Shown: piece by piece, positions 8,057 to 15,264 of the stretch
Layout of the letters: each line of letters opens with the position of its first letter
Position numbering within the stretch: the first letter of the stretch is position 1
DNA from: a virus
IMG/VR virus record: IMGVR_UViG_3300035698_014762
Coordinates: 1 to 23,383 of that record
Reading direction: 5' to 3' (one strand)
DNA: 23,383 bases
Program-made: the position numbers and the translations under genes
Notes under the pieces: generated by a model
The model's database searches: none
Seen by the model: only the letters and a program-made list of their open reading frames with translations
Told to the model about the DNA's origin: nothing

Positions 8057-8317
8057 ATGCAAGTAATCAAAGTAACAGCGACTGGAGTAGCACATACTGG
8101 TAAAACAATTATAGGTAATGTGAACTTAGTATCTGGTTCTGCTGCAGCAACAATAGTGTTGAATGATAGTTTAGATGGATCTGGTGATGACTTTGGAGCA
8201 ATAAAAACAGCCAATGGTACTTCAAACAGAATGGACATGGAAAGCCAAGTTTTTAAAACTGGTATATATGCAACAATAACAGGAGCAGGGGCTTCAGCGT
8301 ATATCTACGTTAAATAA
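8057..8317 (+). CDS. Small beta-rich virion-type protein
   Basis: This 86-residue protein has alternating Val/Ile/Thr/Ala strands. It starts with MQVIKVTATGVAHTGKTIIG, has a central SAAATIVLNDSLDGSGDDFG region and ends in GIYATITGAGASAYIYVK. Similar short proteins with a VTATG opening and a G(L/I)YATITG ending are common in phage structural regions, where they are thought to be virion components. No signal peptide or membrane segment is visible. It follows the glycosyltransferase stop by one base, so the two are likely co-translated. It could be a decoration or fibre-associated subunit and a candidate acceptor of the glycan. Function is inferred from composition and context only. Confidence 0.6.
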   Translation: MQVIKVTATGVAHTGKTIIGNVNLVSGSAAATIVLNDSLDGSGDDFGAIKTANGTSNRMDMESQVFKTGIYATITGAGASAYIYVK

Positions 8318-8347
8318 TAATTAAAAAAAATTACTTTTACGAGAGAT

Positions 8348-8482
8348 ATGGAAAAGACAAAACAAAACGATTTTTCTCATGAATATATCATTGAGAAGGT
8401 AAAAAAAGTATATCTATCTTATAGAGACACCCTTAGAAGTGTCTTTATGAGTATATTGTATAAATATACCTTAATATTATGA
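8348..8482 (+). CDS. Possible 44-residue small protein, ATGA-coupled to next gene
   Basis: A 45-codon frame runs from ATG at 8348 to TGA at 8480-8482. It encodes a basic peptide starting MEKTKQNDFSHEYIIEKVKK and ending in a hydrophobic SILYKYTLIL tail. Its stop overlaps the next start as ATGA, the arrangement seen at five other gene junctions in this window. Against it, the frame is short, its middle is a strong hairpin (8421-8448), and no family is recognised. The alternative is a non-coding leader with a terminator-like stem. Confidence 0.35.
   Translation: MEKTKQNDFSHEYIIEKVKKVYLSYRDTLRSVFMSILYKYTLIL
8421..8448 (+). terminator. Terminator-like hairpin upstream of the CgeB-like gene
   Basis: Bases 8421-8430 pair with 8439-8448 over 10 bp with one G-U pair, around the 8-base loop CCTTAGAA. 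The 3' arm contains TTT but no longer T-tract follows. It may end transcription from the upstream genes, or act as an RNA element inside the possible small ORF. A second small inverted repeat (8451-8456 with 8464-8469) follows. Confidence 0.4.
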
Positions 8483-9450
8483 AAAAAGCTTTAACAATAG
8501 GTGTTTATGACCCTAATTTAATAATACAGGCTAGTCCATACTGTGGTGATCAAGTATTCGCAAAAGGATTAGAAGCAAATGGTCATGAGGTAACTAGATT
8601 TGATTATAGAAAAAGTCAACTTCCTAATCACGAACTGTTAAAACTTTCAGATGAAACAAAACCAGATTTGTTTTGGTTTGGTAAAGCTGAAAAAATAAGT
8701 GAAAAAACTATAGAAGTATTAAGAAAACGATTTCCAAAAGCAAAATTTATTAAATGGTTCGCAGATATATGAAACGAACCAACTTCACATGATATGTCAC
8801 ATAACAAACATATGGATTGGTGTTTTGGTACTTCGGGTGGAGAATACTTAAAGAAACATTTATTGTCTACTATGAAAGGAGTCGCTTCAATAATTACTTT
8901 CACTGATTCTGATTTTTATAAAAAACAAGAAGTGGAAGAACAATATCAGTCAGATATACTTTGGACTGGTAGAAAAGGGTTTGGTGATAATGAAATGAGA
9001 AATGAAGTGATTGATTTTCTTAGTCGAATTTCTAATGTAAATGTAAAAATAACAGGTTTGAATGATTGGTTAGGCGATCCAGAGTATCTATATTATATAA
9101 ACGGTACAAAAATAGGAATTGGTGCAAATAGTTTTAATAGAACAAAGTATACCTCAGACAGATTAGGAAATTATATTTCATGTGGTACTTTTTATCTACC
9201 ACATTATTTTGAAGGAATAGAAGAAATATTTACTAGAGGTGTGAATATCGATTGGTACGATTCTATCGAAGAATTACAAAAGAAATTGGAATATTATTTA
9301 TCAAATCCAGACGAAAGAAAAAAAATTGCTTCAAAAGCAAATAAATTTGTATTAAAATATTTTGACACTAAACCATTAGTTAATAATCTTCTTCATATTA
9401 TTAAAACAGGCAAAAGTCAAAACAAATGGGACGATGTTTTTTTAAACTAA
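8479..9450 (+). CDS. CgeB-like glycosyltransferase split by one in-frame TGA
   Basis: One frame from ATG 8479 to TAA at 9448-9450 encodes a 324-position product interrupted by TGA at 8770-8772 (position 98). The 97 residues before it start like a GT-B N-domain (IGVYDP, PYCGDQVFAKGLEANGHEV) and end in KWFADI. The part after it includes DWCFGTSGGEYLKKH, LNDWLGDPEYLYYING, SDRLGNYISCGTFYLPHYF and YYLSNPDERKKIASKA, matching the CgeB/Glyco_trans_1_2 C-domain. A second start at 8794 would give a separate 218-residue protein. The seven codons between TGA and that ATG read as sensible protein (NEPTSHD). Relatives I recall have Arg after the Asp-Ile pair, so AGA or CGA to TGA by one change is likely. 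Options are a recent nonsense mutation, a split gene, or UGA readthrough. It is no general recoding, since UGA is used as a stop elsewhere in the window. Confidence 0.75.
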
Positions 9451-9496
9451 ATATATCTTTATTATAAAATATTAATAATCATTAAATAAAAGTACA

Positions 9497-9820
9497 ATGT
9501 ATAAAAAAAAATATTTAAAAACACTTACAAAAAAGATGGATAAGAAGAATGAAGAATTCACGAAAAAGTTGTTATCAGATGAAGAGAAATTAATGAATTT
9601 ATCTCCATACGAAACATCAGATTATATTAAATGTAAAGGACGTATGATAGAGGAATTCGAAGGCAAAATAAGAGTGGCTTTCGTTCGATGTCCAAAATGT
9701 AGAAAATTTATAAGTATACATAAAGATGAGATTGGTAGAGAAGGTTTTACGAAGATTAGAAAATGTCTTTGTGGAGTAAAAACATCTTTTATTTTAAAAA
9801 AATGGAAAACTAAAACATAA
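9497..9820 (+). CDS. Small zinc-ribbon-like protein of unknown function
   Basis: This 107-residue basic protein has a Lys-rich helical N-terminus (1-35) and a Cys pattern CPKC (65-68) with CLC (90-92) that could bind one zinc ion, as in zinc ribbons. I recognise no family. It lies 46 bases after the CgeB-like gene and 7 bases before the homing endonuclease start. It might have arrived with the endonuclease, because zinc-finger proteins often travel with such genes, or belong to the phage. The ATG follows TTAAATAAAAGTACA, A-rich with no Shine-Dalgarno. Similar AT-rich composition gives no sign of separate origin. Confidence 0.6.
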   Translation: MYKKKYLKTLTKKMDKKNEEFTKKLLSDEEKLMNLSPYETSDYIKCKGRMIEEFEGKIRVAFVRCPKCRKFISIHKDEIGREGFTKIRKCLCGVKTSFILKKWKTKT

Positions 9821-9827
9821 ACATATC

Positions 9828-9851
9828 ATGGAAGTAACAACAATATTACAA
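9828..9851 (+). repeat. Direct repeat copy 1 (start codons of homing endonuclease)
   Basis: These 24 bases match 10574-10597 at 22 positions, differing only at bases 7 and 15. Both copies start at the ATG and end after codon 8 (CAA). Upstream and downstream sequence then differs completely. The two copies bracket 722 bases of endonuclease sequence. Confidence 0.8.
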
Positions 9852-10583
9852 ACTAAAAGAATAAGTAATTCCAAAGGTAAACATTGGAAATTATCTACAG
9901 AAACTAAAAAGAAATTTAGTGACGTAGCAAAAAAGAATGGATTTGGTAAATGGATGAAAGGAAGAAAAAAGAAAGAAGAAACTATACAGAAAATGTTATT
10001 GACTAGAAAAGAAAGAGGTCACTCAAAATGTAACGAAAAGACAAAAGAAAAAATAAAACAGTCAGCGTTATTAAGATGGAAAAATCCAGAATTTAGGAAA
10101 AAAATGGTTATCGTTAACAAAACGTTAGATACTATAGAAAAAAGAAAGAAAGCATCTTCTGGTAATAAGAATGGATTTTTTGGAAAAACGCATTCATCTT
10201 TAACTCGTCAGAAATTACAAGAATATCAAATTCAAAATCCAAATCAATTATATTCCAATACTAGTATCGAAAGAAAAATAAATAAAGAAATCAAAAAATT
10301 AGGCTATATACAAGAAATTGATTTTTTCCAAAATTATCCTATAAAAAATATCGCAAATGTAGATTTCTTTTTTCCTATACAAAAAATCGTAGTACAATGT
10401 GATGGATGTTATTATCATGGTTGTTCGAAACATCATCCCGAAATGACACGTACAATAAAAAGAGATCTTTTTCAAAATAAACGACTTAGAGAAAATGGAT
10501 ATATAGTTTATAGATTTTGGGAACATGAAATAAACGAATCGTCTAAAAAATGTATAAATAAAATAAAAGAATTATGGAAATAA
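9828..10583 (+). CDS. Homing endonuclease: NUMOD3 DNA-binding repeats plus Vsr-like nuclease domain
   Basis: This 251-residue protein has a basic N-terminal region with NUMOD3-type modules (GKHWKLSTETKKKFSDVAKK, 17-36; GNKNGFFGKTHSSLTRQKLQ, 112-131). These are the DNA-binding units of phage homing endonucleases. A C-terminal Vsr/PD-(D/E)xK-like domain follows (about 145-235), with TSIERK (145-150, Glu148), VDFFFP (178-183, Asp179), VVQCDGCYYHG (188-198, Asp192 and His197) and YRFWEHEI (228-235). Where many relatives have Glu before CDG, this one has Gln190. It should make a site-specific DNA break that drives its own spread. Its first eight residues, MEVTTILQ, are not part of the nuclease family but copy the start of the next gene (MEITTILQ). 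Its last codons overlap that gene's start (10574-10583). It is a free-standing gene, with no intron evidence. Confidence 0.85.
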   Translation: MEVTTILQTKRISNSKGKHWKLSTETKKKFSDVAKKNGFGKWMKGRKKKEETIQKMLLTRKERGHSKCNEKTKEKIKQSALLRWKNPEFRKKMVIVNKTLDTIEKRKKASSGNKNGFFGKTHSSLTRQKLQEYQIQNPNQLYSNTSIERKINKEIKKLGYIQEIDFFQNYPIKNIANVDFFFPIQKIVVQCDGCYYHGCSKHHPEMTRTIKRDLFQNKRLRENGYIVYRFWEHEINESSKKCINKIKELWK

Positions 10584-10597
10584 CAACTATATTACAA
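10574..10597 (+). repeat. Direct repeat copy 2 (start codons of glycosyltransferase)
   Basis: This is the partner of 9828-9851, 22 of 24 bases identical. Its first 10 bases also encode the last codons and TAA of the homing endonuclease in another frame. Confidence 0.8.
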
Positions 10598-11287
10598 TTA
10601 TATCGCCGACCAGAATATTTAAAAGAGCAAGTAGAAGCGATAAAAAAACAATCGATAACTTCTAAAATAATTGCTGTTCATAACGAAGGAGATGTATTAT
10701 TTGAATATCCTAAAGAAATCGATGCTATAATATATTCCAGTGAAAATCTTAAATATCATTTAAGATACGCGATAGGTCTTTTAGCAAAGACTAAATACGT
10801 TTCTTTTTTCGATGACGATACTATATGTGGACAAAAATGGTATGAAAATTGTATAAATACTATTAAAAAACATGATTGTATTTGTGTAGCGAATGGAAGG
10901 ATTATTGATAGAAAAAACCAAAGACAATATGGACCAGGTTGGCCTGATCCAAAAGAACATGAGATCGAAGTTGATTTTGGCGGTCATGCTACTTTTTTAA
11001 AAAAAGAAAACCTTAAATATATGTGGTATGATGATATTATTGAACATAATAATGGTGAAGATATACAATTAAGTGCAAATGCGAAGATATTTGGAAAAAT
11101 ACCAACGTATGTACCACCTTATCCATTAGCAGATAAATCTTTATGGGGTTCAGACCCAGAAAAAGCAATGAAGTATGGAGCAGATAAGGTAGCTTCTTAT
11201 ATTGTAAATCCTGCACATCATAAAGAAAGATATATTCTTTTTGATAAATACGTAGAAAGAGGCTGGGAGTTATTATTAGAAAAATAA
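10574..11287 (+). CDS. GT-A glycosyltransferase at homing endonuclease insertion site
   Basis: This 237-residue single-domain transferase opens with TTILQLYRRPEYLKEQVEAI (4-23), typical of a GT2-like first strand and helix. It has VHNEGD (35-40) and the metal site VSFFDDDTICG (76-86, Asp80-82). Later elements include GPGWPDPKE, DFGGHATFLKK and EHNNGEDIQLS, the last giving a likely acidic acceptor-side residue. The start at 10574 lies inside the last codons of the homing endonuclease, overlapping by 10 bases. Before the insertion, this gene presumably followed the zinc-ribbon gene directly. It appears intact, so the insertion preserved the host gene. A 99-base gap follows before the next transferase. 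Confidence 0.82.
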   Translation: MEITTILQLYRRPEYLKEQVEAIKKQSITSKIIAVHNEGDVLFEYPKEIDAIIYSSENLKYHLRYAIGLLAKTKYVSFFDDDTICGQKWYENCINTIKKHDCICVANGRIIDRKNQRQYGPGWPDPKEHEIEVDFGGHATFLKKENLKYMWYDDIIEHNNGEDIQLSANAKIFGKIPTYVPPYPLADKSLWGSDPEKAMKYGADKVASYIVNPAHHKERYILFDKYVERGWELLLEK

Positions 11288-11386
11288 CATAATATATAAG
11301 ACATCATTAAAAAAATCATTAGAGATCGTTCTAGAGCGTTAGAAAACGAATATATTAAGGTATTTAGATAAAAATATACAAACAAG

Positions 11387-12082
11387 ATGAACATTTCAAT
11401 TATAGCACCAATAGTATTATTGGAAAAAGAACTTTTAGATAGAACAAAGTTATTCTTTGAAGACATTAGAGCAGGTATGGACGAAGACGACGAATTGATA
11501 GTCGTAGACAATGGTTCCAAAATAGGTAAGGAAGATTTAATGAAAGCAGCAGATATCTATATACATACACCAGAACCAGTTGGTTGTGCTACTGCTTGGA
11601 ATTTAGGCGCAAAAATAGCAAAAGGTAAATATATAGTAATTGCTAGCAATGATTGCAGAGTTGGTAAAGATTGGGCTAAAAAAACTATAGAAAAATTCGA
11701 AGAAAATGAAAAAATAGGAATTGTTTCTTGTAATGGTTCACATATGTTATCATCGACAGGTACTGCATTCAATGGTATCTTTTGGACAGTTAGAAAAAAA
11801 GTATTTGATGATATAGGTTATTTTGAAAAATTACAACCATATCAACCCGATGATTCTGATTTTTGTTTAAGAGCAGTTATAGCAGGTTGGGAAATCAAAG
11901 TAGCTGATTTTTTATATAGTCATCCATCTAGAAAAAGTACGCATACACAAGACGAATTTAATAATATTATTAAACATAGTTCTCTTTGGACAGAAAAAAC
12001 ATTTTGTGAAAAGTGGAATTTAGAAAAAGAACAAGAATGGTATAGGTATGCATTGAATTTTAAAAAAACAAAACAAACATGA
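11387..12082 (+). CDS. GT2 glycosyltransferase
   Basis: This 231-residue GT2 enzyme shows the family order. It has a first strand ISIIAPIV (3-10), the donor-binding LIVVDNGS (37-44), EPVGCATAWNLGAKIAKGKY (63-82), and the metal-site strand YIVIASNDC (82-90, with Asn-Asp in place of the usual Asp-x-Asp). A DDSDFCLRA acceptor-side motif follows in the C-terminal third. It is a close paralogue of 15265-16005, sharing the opening (ISxIxPI), the EDIRAGM/SDIREGM helix and the DN(G/A)S motif. It overlaps the next gene as ATGA (12079-12082). The start at 11387 follows ATACAAACAAG and is the first ATG in the frame. The upstream gap (11288-11386) holds only a short frame lacking ATG. Confidence 0.85.
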   Translation: MNISIIAPIVLLEKELLDRTKLFFEDIRAGMDEDDELIVVDNGSKIGKEDLMKAADIYIHTPEPVGCATAWNLGAKIAKGKYIVIASNDCRVGKDWAKKTIEKFEENEKIGIVSCNGSHMLSSTGTAFNGIFWTVRKKVFDDIGYFEKLQPYQPDDSDFCLRAVIAGWEIKVADFLYSHPSRKSTHTQDEFNNIIKHSSLWTEKTFCEKWNLEKEQEWYRYALNFKKTKQT

Positions 12083-12810
12083 AATTTGCATCTCTTACGA
12101 TAGCGTATAATGAGGAAGATATGATCCGAGGTTGTCTCGAAGGTTTAAAAGATATTGATAGATATGTTATTATTTCAAAACCTTGGTTTGGTGCACATAA
12201 AAAGTTTGATAAAACTTTTGAATTAGCTACTAAAATGGGAGCAGTAGTAATACGTAAAGACTTTAAGACAGAACAAGATCAACGCAATCACTTAATGTCG
12301 TTTCTTCAAGAATCAGGATATGATTATGTATTCATAGTTGATTCTGATGAATTTTATACTAGAGAAGATATACAAAAAGCAATATCATATATCGAAAAAC
12401 ATTCAAACATAGAACAATTTATGGTAGGCACATGCAAATATTTATGGAAAGATTATAATTGGGAAATCATACCAAGATATAATAACATTATTCCAATTTG
12501 TATACGTTCTAATATGAGATTTAAATCTACAAGAAATGTAATAACGACAGATAAAGAAATTTTACCACCGAATATTACATTATATCATTTTTCATACGCT
12601 GGTAAAGATAAAAGAATTCTTAGCAAATTAGAACATTTTAGTCACGCGAATGAAATGAATCCAGAATGGTATGAAAAGGTTTGGAAAAATTGGAATCCAG
12701 AAATGGAAGACATTCATCCAGGTATGAATTGCCCTAGTAGTTTTAAAAAAGCAATACCTTTTAAAGAATGTCCAATAAATATTATTAATAGATTCAATAA
12801 CAATATATGA
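12079..12810 (+). CDS. GT2 glycosyltransferase
   Basis: This 243-residue GT2 enzyme has the nucleotide-binding start ASLTIAYNEEDMIRGCLEGL (4-23). A KTEQDQRNHL stretch (63-72) precedes the metal-site strand VFIVDSDEF (84-92, Asp88 and Asp90). The second half has YLWKDYNWEIIPRYNN and LYHFSYAGKDKRI. The AYNEE motif resembles that of LPS core and beta-1,4-glucosyl-type GT2 enzymes, but no specific substrate follows from that. Both ends overlap its neighbours as ATGA (12079-12082 and 12807-12810), so three genes in a row are probably translated in stoichiometric coupling. Confidence 0.85.
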   Translation: MKFASLTIAYNEEDMIRGCLEGLKDIDRYVIISKPWFGAHKKFDKTFELATKMGAVVIRKDFKTEQDQRNHLMSFLQESGYDYVFIVDSDEFYTREDIQKAISYIEKHSNIEQFMVGTCKYLWKDYNWEIIPRYNNIIPICIRSNMRFKSTRNVITTDKEILPPNITLYHFSYAGKDKRILSKLEHFSHANEMNPEWYEKVWKNWNPEMEDIHPGMNCPSSFKKAIPFKECPINIINRFNNNI

Positions 12811-13304
12811 AATTAAATTTAGGAAGTGGTAATAGAAAGATTGATGGATATACGACAGTAGACATACATCCGTTTAAAAACGTGGAAATAGTGCATGATA
12901 TCGAAAAAAAATTACCAATACAAACAAACTCTGTTACAGAAATATATAGTAGTCATGCGTTAGAACATTGTAAAATGTCTGCAGTATCAGAAATGTTAAA
13001 AGATTGGTATAGAGTGTTAACTAAAGAAGGAATTGTTCGTCTTGTAGTACCAGAATTAATGTCTTCTTTGAAAAATTTTATAAATTCAGAAGAAAATGGA
13101 GACCGTTGGAAAGTAAGGATTGAATATATATATGGCGCACAAGACAACAATCATGGACAACAAACTCATAAATCAGGTTATACACCAGAACGTATTACTA
13201 ATTTATTAGAAATTGCAGGTTTTCAAGTCGATAAATTAGAAATTATTAACAATGGTATAAATGATTGCATTCATTTATTAGCAAGCAAAAAACAAAATGG
13301 ATAA
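12807..13304 (+). CDS. Small SAM-dependent methyltransferase
   Basis: This 165-residue class I methyltransferase has the SAM-binding loop LNLGSGNRKIDGY (3-15), the acidic residue after the second strand (VDIHP, Asp19), the SSHALEHC segment (48-55) and DWYRVLTKEGIVRLVVPEL (about 66-84). It is shorter than typical relatives but has all core strands, so I do not regard it as truncated. In this context it likely methylates a sugar or a glycan end, as O-methyl groups often cap phage and bacterial glycans. The substrate is inference. It overlaps the transferase upstream (ATGA) and the epimerase downstream by 8 bases. Confidence 0.82.
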   Translation: MKLNLGSGNRKIDGYTTVDIHPFKNVEIVHDIEKKLPIQTNSVTEIYSSHALEHCKMSAVSEMLKDWYRVLTKEGIVRLVVPELMSSLKNFINSEENGDRWKVRIEYIYGAQDNNHGQQTHKSGYTPERITNLLEIAGFQVDKLEIINNGINDCIHLLASKKQNG

Positions 13305-14265
13305 CATAAAAAAAGATACAGTTTTAGTAACTGGTGGAGCTGGTTTTATTGGTTCCCACTTAGTAGACGAATTACTTTTTCAAGGTCATCGTGTGATTGT
13401 CATCGATGATTTAAGCACAGGCAATAAAAACAATGTCATAAAAGAAAGAGATTTCGTATGTTCGTATTTATTTAATGAATTAAACATAGGATCGAACATT
13501 GCAGAAGAGGTATTAACACATTTGTTAAAAAGAGAAAATGTTAGATATATTTTTCATTGTGCTTCAATACCAAGAACACAATATTGTGTAGAAAATCCAG
13601 GAGAATGTAATCAAGCAAATGTAACTGGTACTTTAAATGTTCTTAATGCAGCAGTTAAATCAAAAAACATTAAGAAAATTATACTTTCTTCTTCTTGTGG
13701 TATATATGGTGCTCAAAAAAAGTTACCGATTACAGAAGAAGCTCCTATTAATATGGGTACTCCATATTCCGTCCAAAAGTATATGCAAGAACTATATGTC
13801 AATCTTTTCAATACTCTTTATGAATTACCAGCAGTTATTTTAAGGTATTTCAATGTATATGGTACGAAAAGACAAACAGAAAAAGGTTCATATCCTAATG
13901 TATTAGCTGCTTTTTCAAAACAAAAAAGAGAAAATGGCAAGATTTTTATAACTGGTAATGGTAAACAAAGCAGAGATATGGTGCATGTGTATGATGTCGT
14001 CAATGCAAATATTATTGCTATGCATTCAGATTTAGAAAACGCTGAAGTATTTAATATTGGTACGGGTAAAAAAATATCAATAAATAGTATGGCAAAACAT
14101 TTTAAATGCCCTATTGAATACATAGAAAAAAGACCAGGCGAGGCAAAAGATTTGTATGCAGATATTTCAAAAACTATTAAAGGATTAAATTGGAAACCAA
14201 AGATTTCTTTTAAAAAAGGTATTCAAGGATATTTAGAACAGACAAATGATTTATTAAAAAAATAA
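13297..14265 (+). CDS. NAD-dependent nucleotide-sugar epimerase/dehydratase (SDR)
   Basis: This 322-residue extended SDR enzyme has the NAD-binding motif VTGGAGFIGSHLV (11-23), an acidic residue for the NAD ribose (IDDLS, 36-40), the Ser triad SSSCGIYG (131-138) and catalytic PYSVQKY (156-162, Tyr157 and Lys161). Then comes LRYFNVYG (182-189). All catalytic elements of UDP-glucose/UDP-GlcNAc 4-epimerase-type enzymes are present. It should interconvert or dehydrate a nucleotide sugar that feeds the nearby transferases. The exact sugar (4-epimerase, dehydratase or other) cannot be settled. It overlaps the methyltransferase by 8 bases and is followed by a second, divergent SDR after 32 bases. 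Confidence 0.87.
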   Translation: MDNIKKDTVLVTGGAGFIGSHLVDELLFQGHRVIVIDDLSTGNKNNVIKERDFVCSYLFNELNIGSNIAEEVLTHLLKRENVRYIFHCASIPRTQYCVENPGECNQANVTGTLNVLNAAVKSKNIKKIILSSSCGIYGAQKKLPITEEAPINMGTPYSVQKYMQELYVNLFNTLYELPAVILRYFNVYGTKRQTEKGSYPNVLAAFSKQKRENGKIFITGNGKQSRDMVHVYDVVNANIIAMHSDLENAEVFNIGTGKKISINSMAKHFKCPIEYIEKRPGEAKDLYADISKTIKGLNWKPKISFKKGIQGYLEQTNDLLKK

Positions 14266-14297
14266 GATCTTAGAAGATAGTCGAAAAAATTAAAAAA

Positions 14298-15257
14298 ATG
14301 TTAAATAAAATTAAAATGGAAAAAAATATAAAAAATATTGCAGTGACAGGTGGTTGTGGTTTTATTGGTTCACATTTGGTAGATAATCTTTTATCAAAAG
14401 GACATAATATTACAGTATTTGATAGACACTACGATGAAAAAATGTTTGAGGAATATGGTTGGAAAAATAAAGTTGTCTTTAGATTAGGCGATTTAAAAGA
14501 TAGAGATTCAGTATTTGAATTAGTTAGTCATTCTGATATTACTATAAATCTTGGAGGATTGCTTGGTACACAAGAAATGATGCAAAACCCAACAGAAGCG
14601 ATTAATGTTAATATACTTGGTGCGATAAATGTATTCGATGCTATAAGACTGCATAATAAACGTGGATTTCAAATAGCAGTAGGTAATCATTGGATGAACA
14701 ATCCTTATTCGATTACAAAAACAACTAGTGAGAGATTTGCTTTAATGTACAATAAAGAACATAATACAGATATTAGAGTATGCAGAGCTATGAACGTGTA
14801 TGGTGAACGTCAATTACATAGACCAATAAGAAAAATATTTCCTAATTTAGTAGTACCTGCGTTATTAAATAAAGACATTACTATATATGGAGATGGTGAA
14901 CAAATAATGGATCTGATTTATGTGAAAGATATGGTAGAAATTTTATCAAGAATTATTCTTAAAGATAACATACCAAATGATATCATTTATGAAGCAGGAG
15001 TAGGCGGTAAAATGACAATTAACAAAGCAGTTGATTTAGTATTAGAAATGACTAATTCTTCTTCAAAAGTAAACAAAATTGATATGAGACCAGGCGAAGA
15101 AGCTGGAGCTATCGTTGAAATTTCAGAAAAAGGTTGGGACAATCTTAAAAAATACATAGATTATTTTCCAGAGAATATAACACCTATGAAAGAAGCTATC
15201 CAAAAATCTATAGTATGGTATAAGGAACATTTATCAGATTTTGAATGGGACGAATAA
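14298..15257 (+). CDS. NAD-dependent epimerase/dehydratase homologue lacking the usual Ser loop
   Basis: This 319-residue extended SDR has VTGGCGFIGSHLVDNLL (16-32), an NAD acidic residue (FDRHY, 41-45) and the catalytic pair PYSITKT (136-142, Tyr137 and Lys141), then ICRAMNVYG-type and GDGEQIMDLIYVKDM segments. Unlike its neighbour, only about eight residues separate the end of the third strand (IAVGN, 126-130) from the catalytic Tyr. The usual Ser/Thr triad loop of about 25 residues is missing. It may use another residue, be inactive, or catalyse a different step on NDP-sugars. An alternative start is ATG 14316, six codons in, which removes a basic LNKIK extension. Neither has a Shine-Dalgarno. 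It ends 7 bases before the next transferase's ATG. Confidence 0.82.
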   Translation: MLNKIKMEKNIKNIAVTGGCGFIGSHLVDNLLSKGHNITVFDRHYDEKMFEEYGWKNKVVFRLGDLKDRDSVFELVSHSDITINLGGLLGTQEMMQNPTEAINVNILGAINVFDAIRLHNKRGFQIAVGNHWMNNPYSITKTTSERFALMYNKEHNTDIRVCRAMNVYGERQLHRPIRKIFPNLVVPALLNKDITIYGDGEQIMDLIYVKDMVEILSRIILKDNIPNDIIYEAGVGGKMTINKAVDLVLEMTNSSSKVNKIDMRPGEEAGAIVEISEKGWDNLKKYIDYFPENITPMKEAIQKSIVWYKEHLSDFEWDE

Positions 15258-15264
15258 AAAAAAT

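Noticed and set aside
8479-9450. Phage using genetic code 4 or 25, with UGA as Trp or Gly
   Set aside because: Only one internal UGA occurs among about 7,000 codons, while UGA ends at least five other genes at ATGA junctions. Reading through those would cause overlaps of 10 to 79 bases.
11310-11378. Short frame (KKIIRDRSRALENEYIKVFR) before the glycosyltransferase at 11387
   Set aside because: It has no start codon and follows a stop after only two or three codons; it could be a remnant but I cannot support it.
13637-13843. 68-residue + strand frame inside the SDR gene at 13297
   Set aside because: It is wholly contained in another frame of a strongly conserved enzyme and has no recognisable family.
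15241-15264. TTG start adding eight residues to the glycosyltransferase at 15265
   Set aside because: It overlaps the preceding gene and spoils the match with the paralogue; the ATG at 15265 has the usual A-rich leader.
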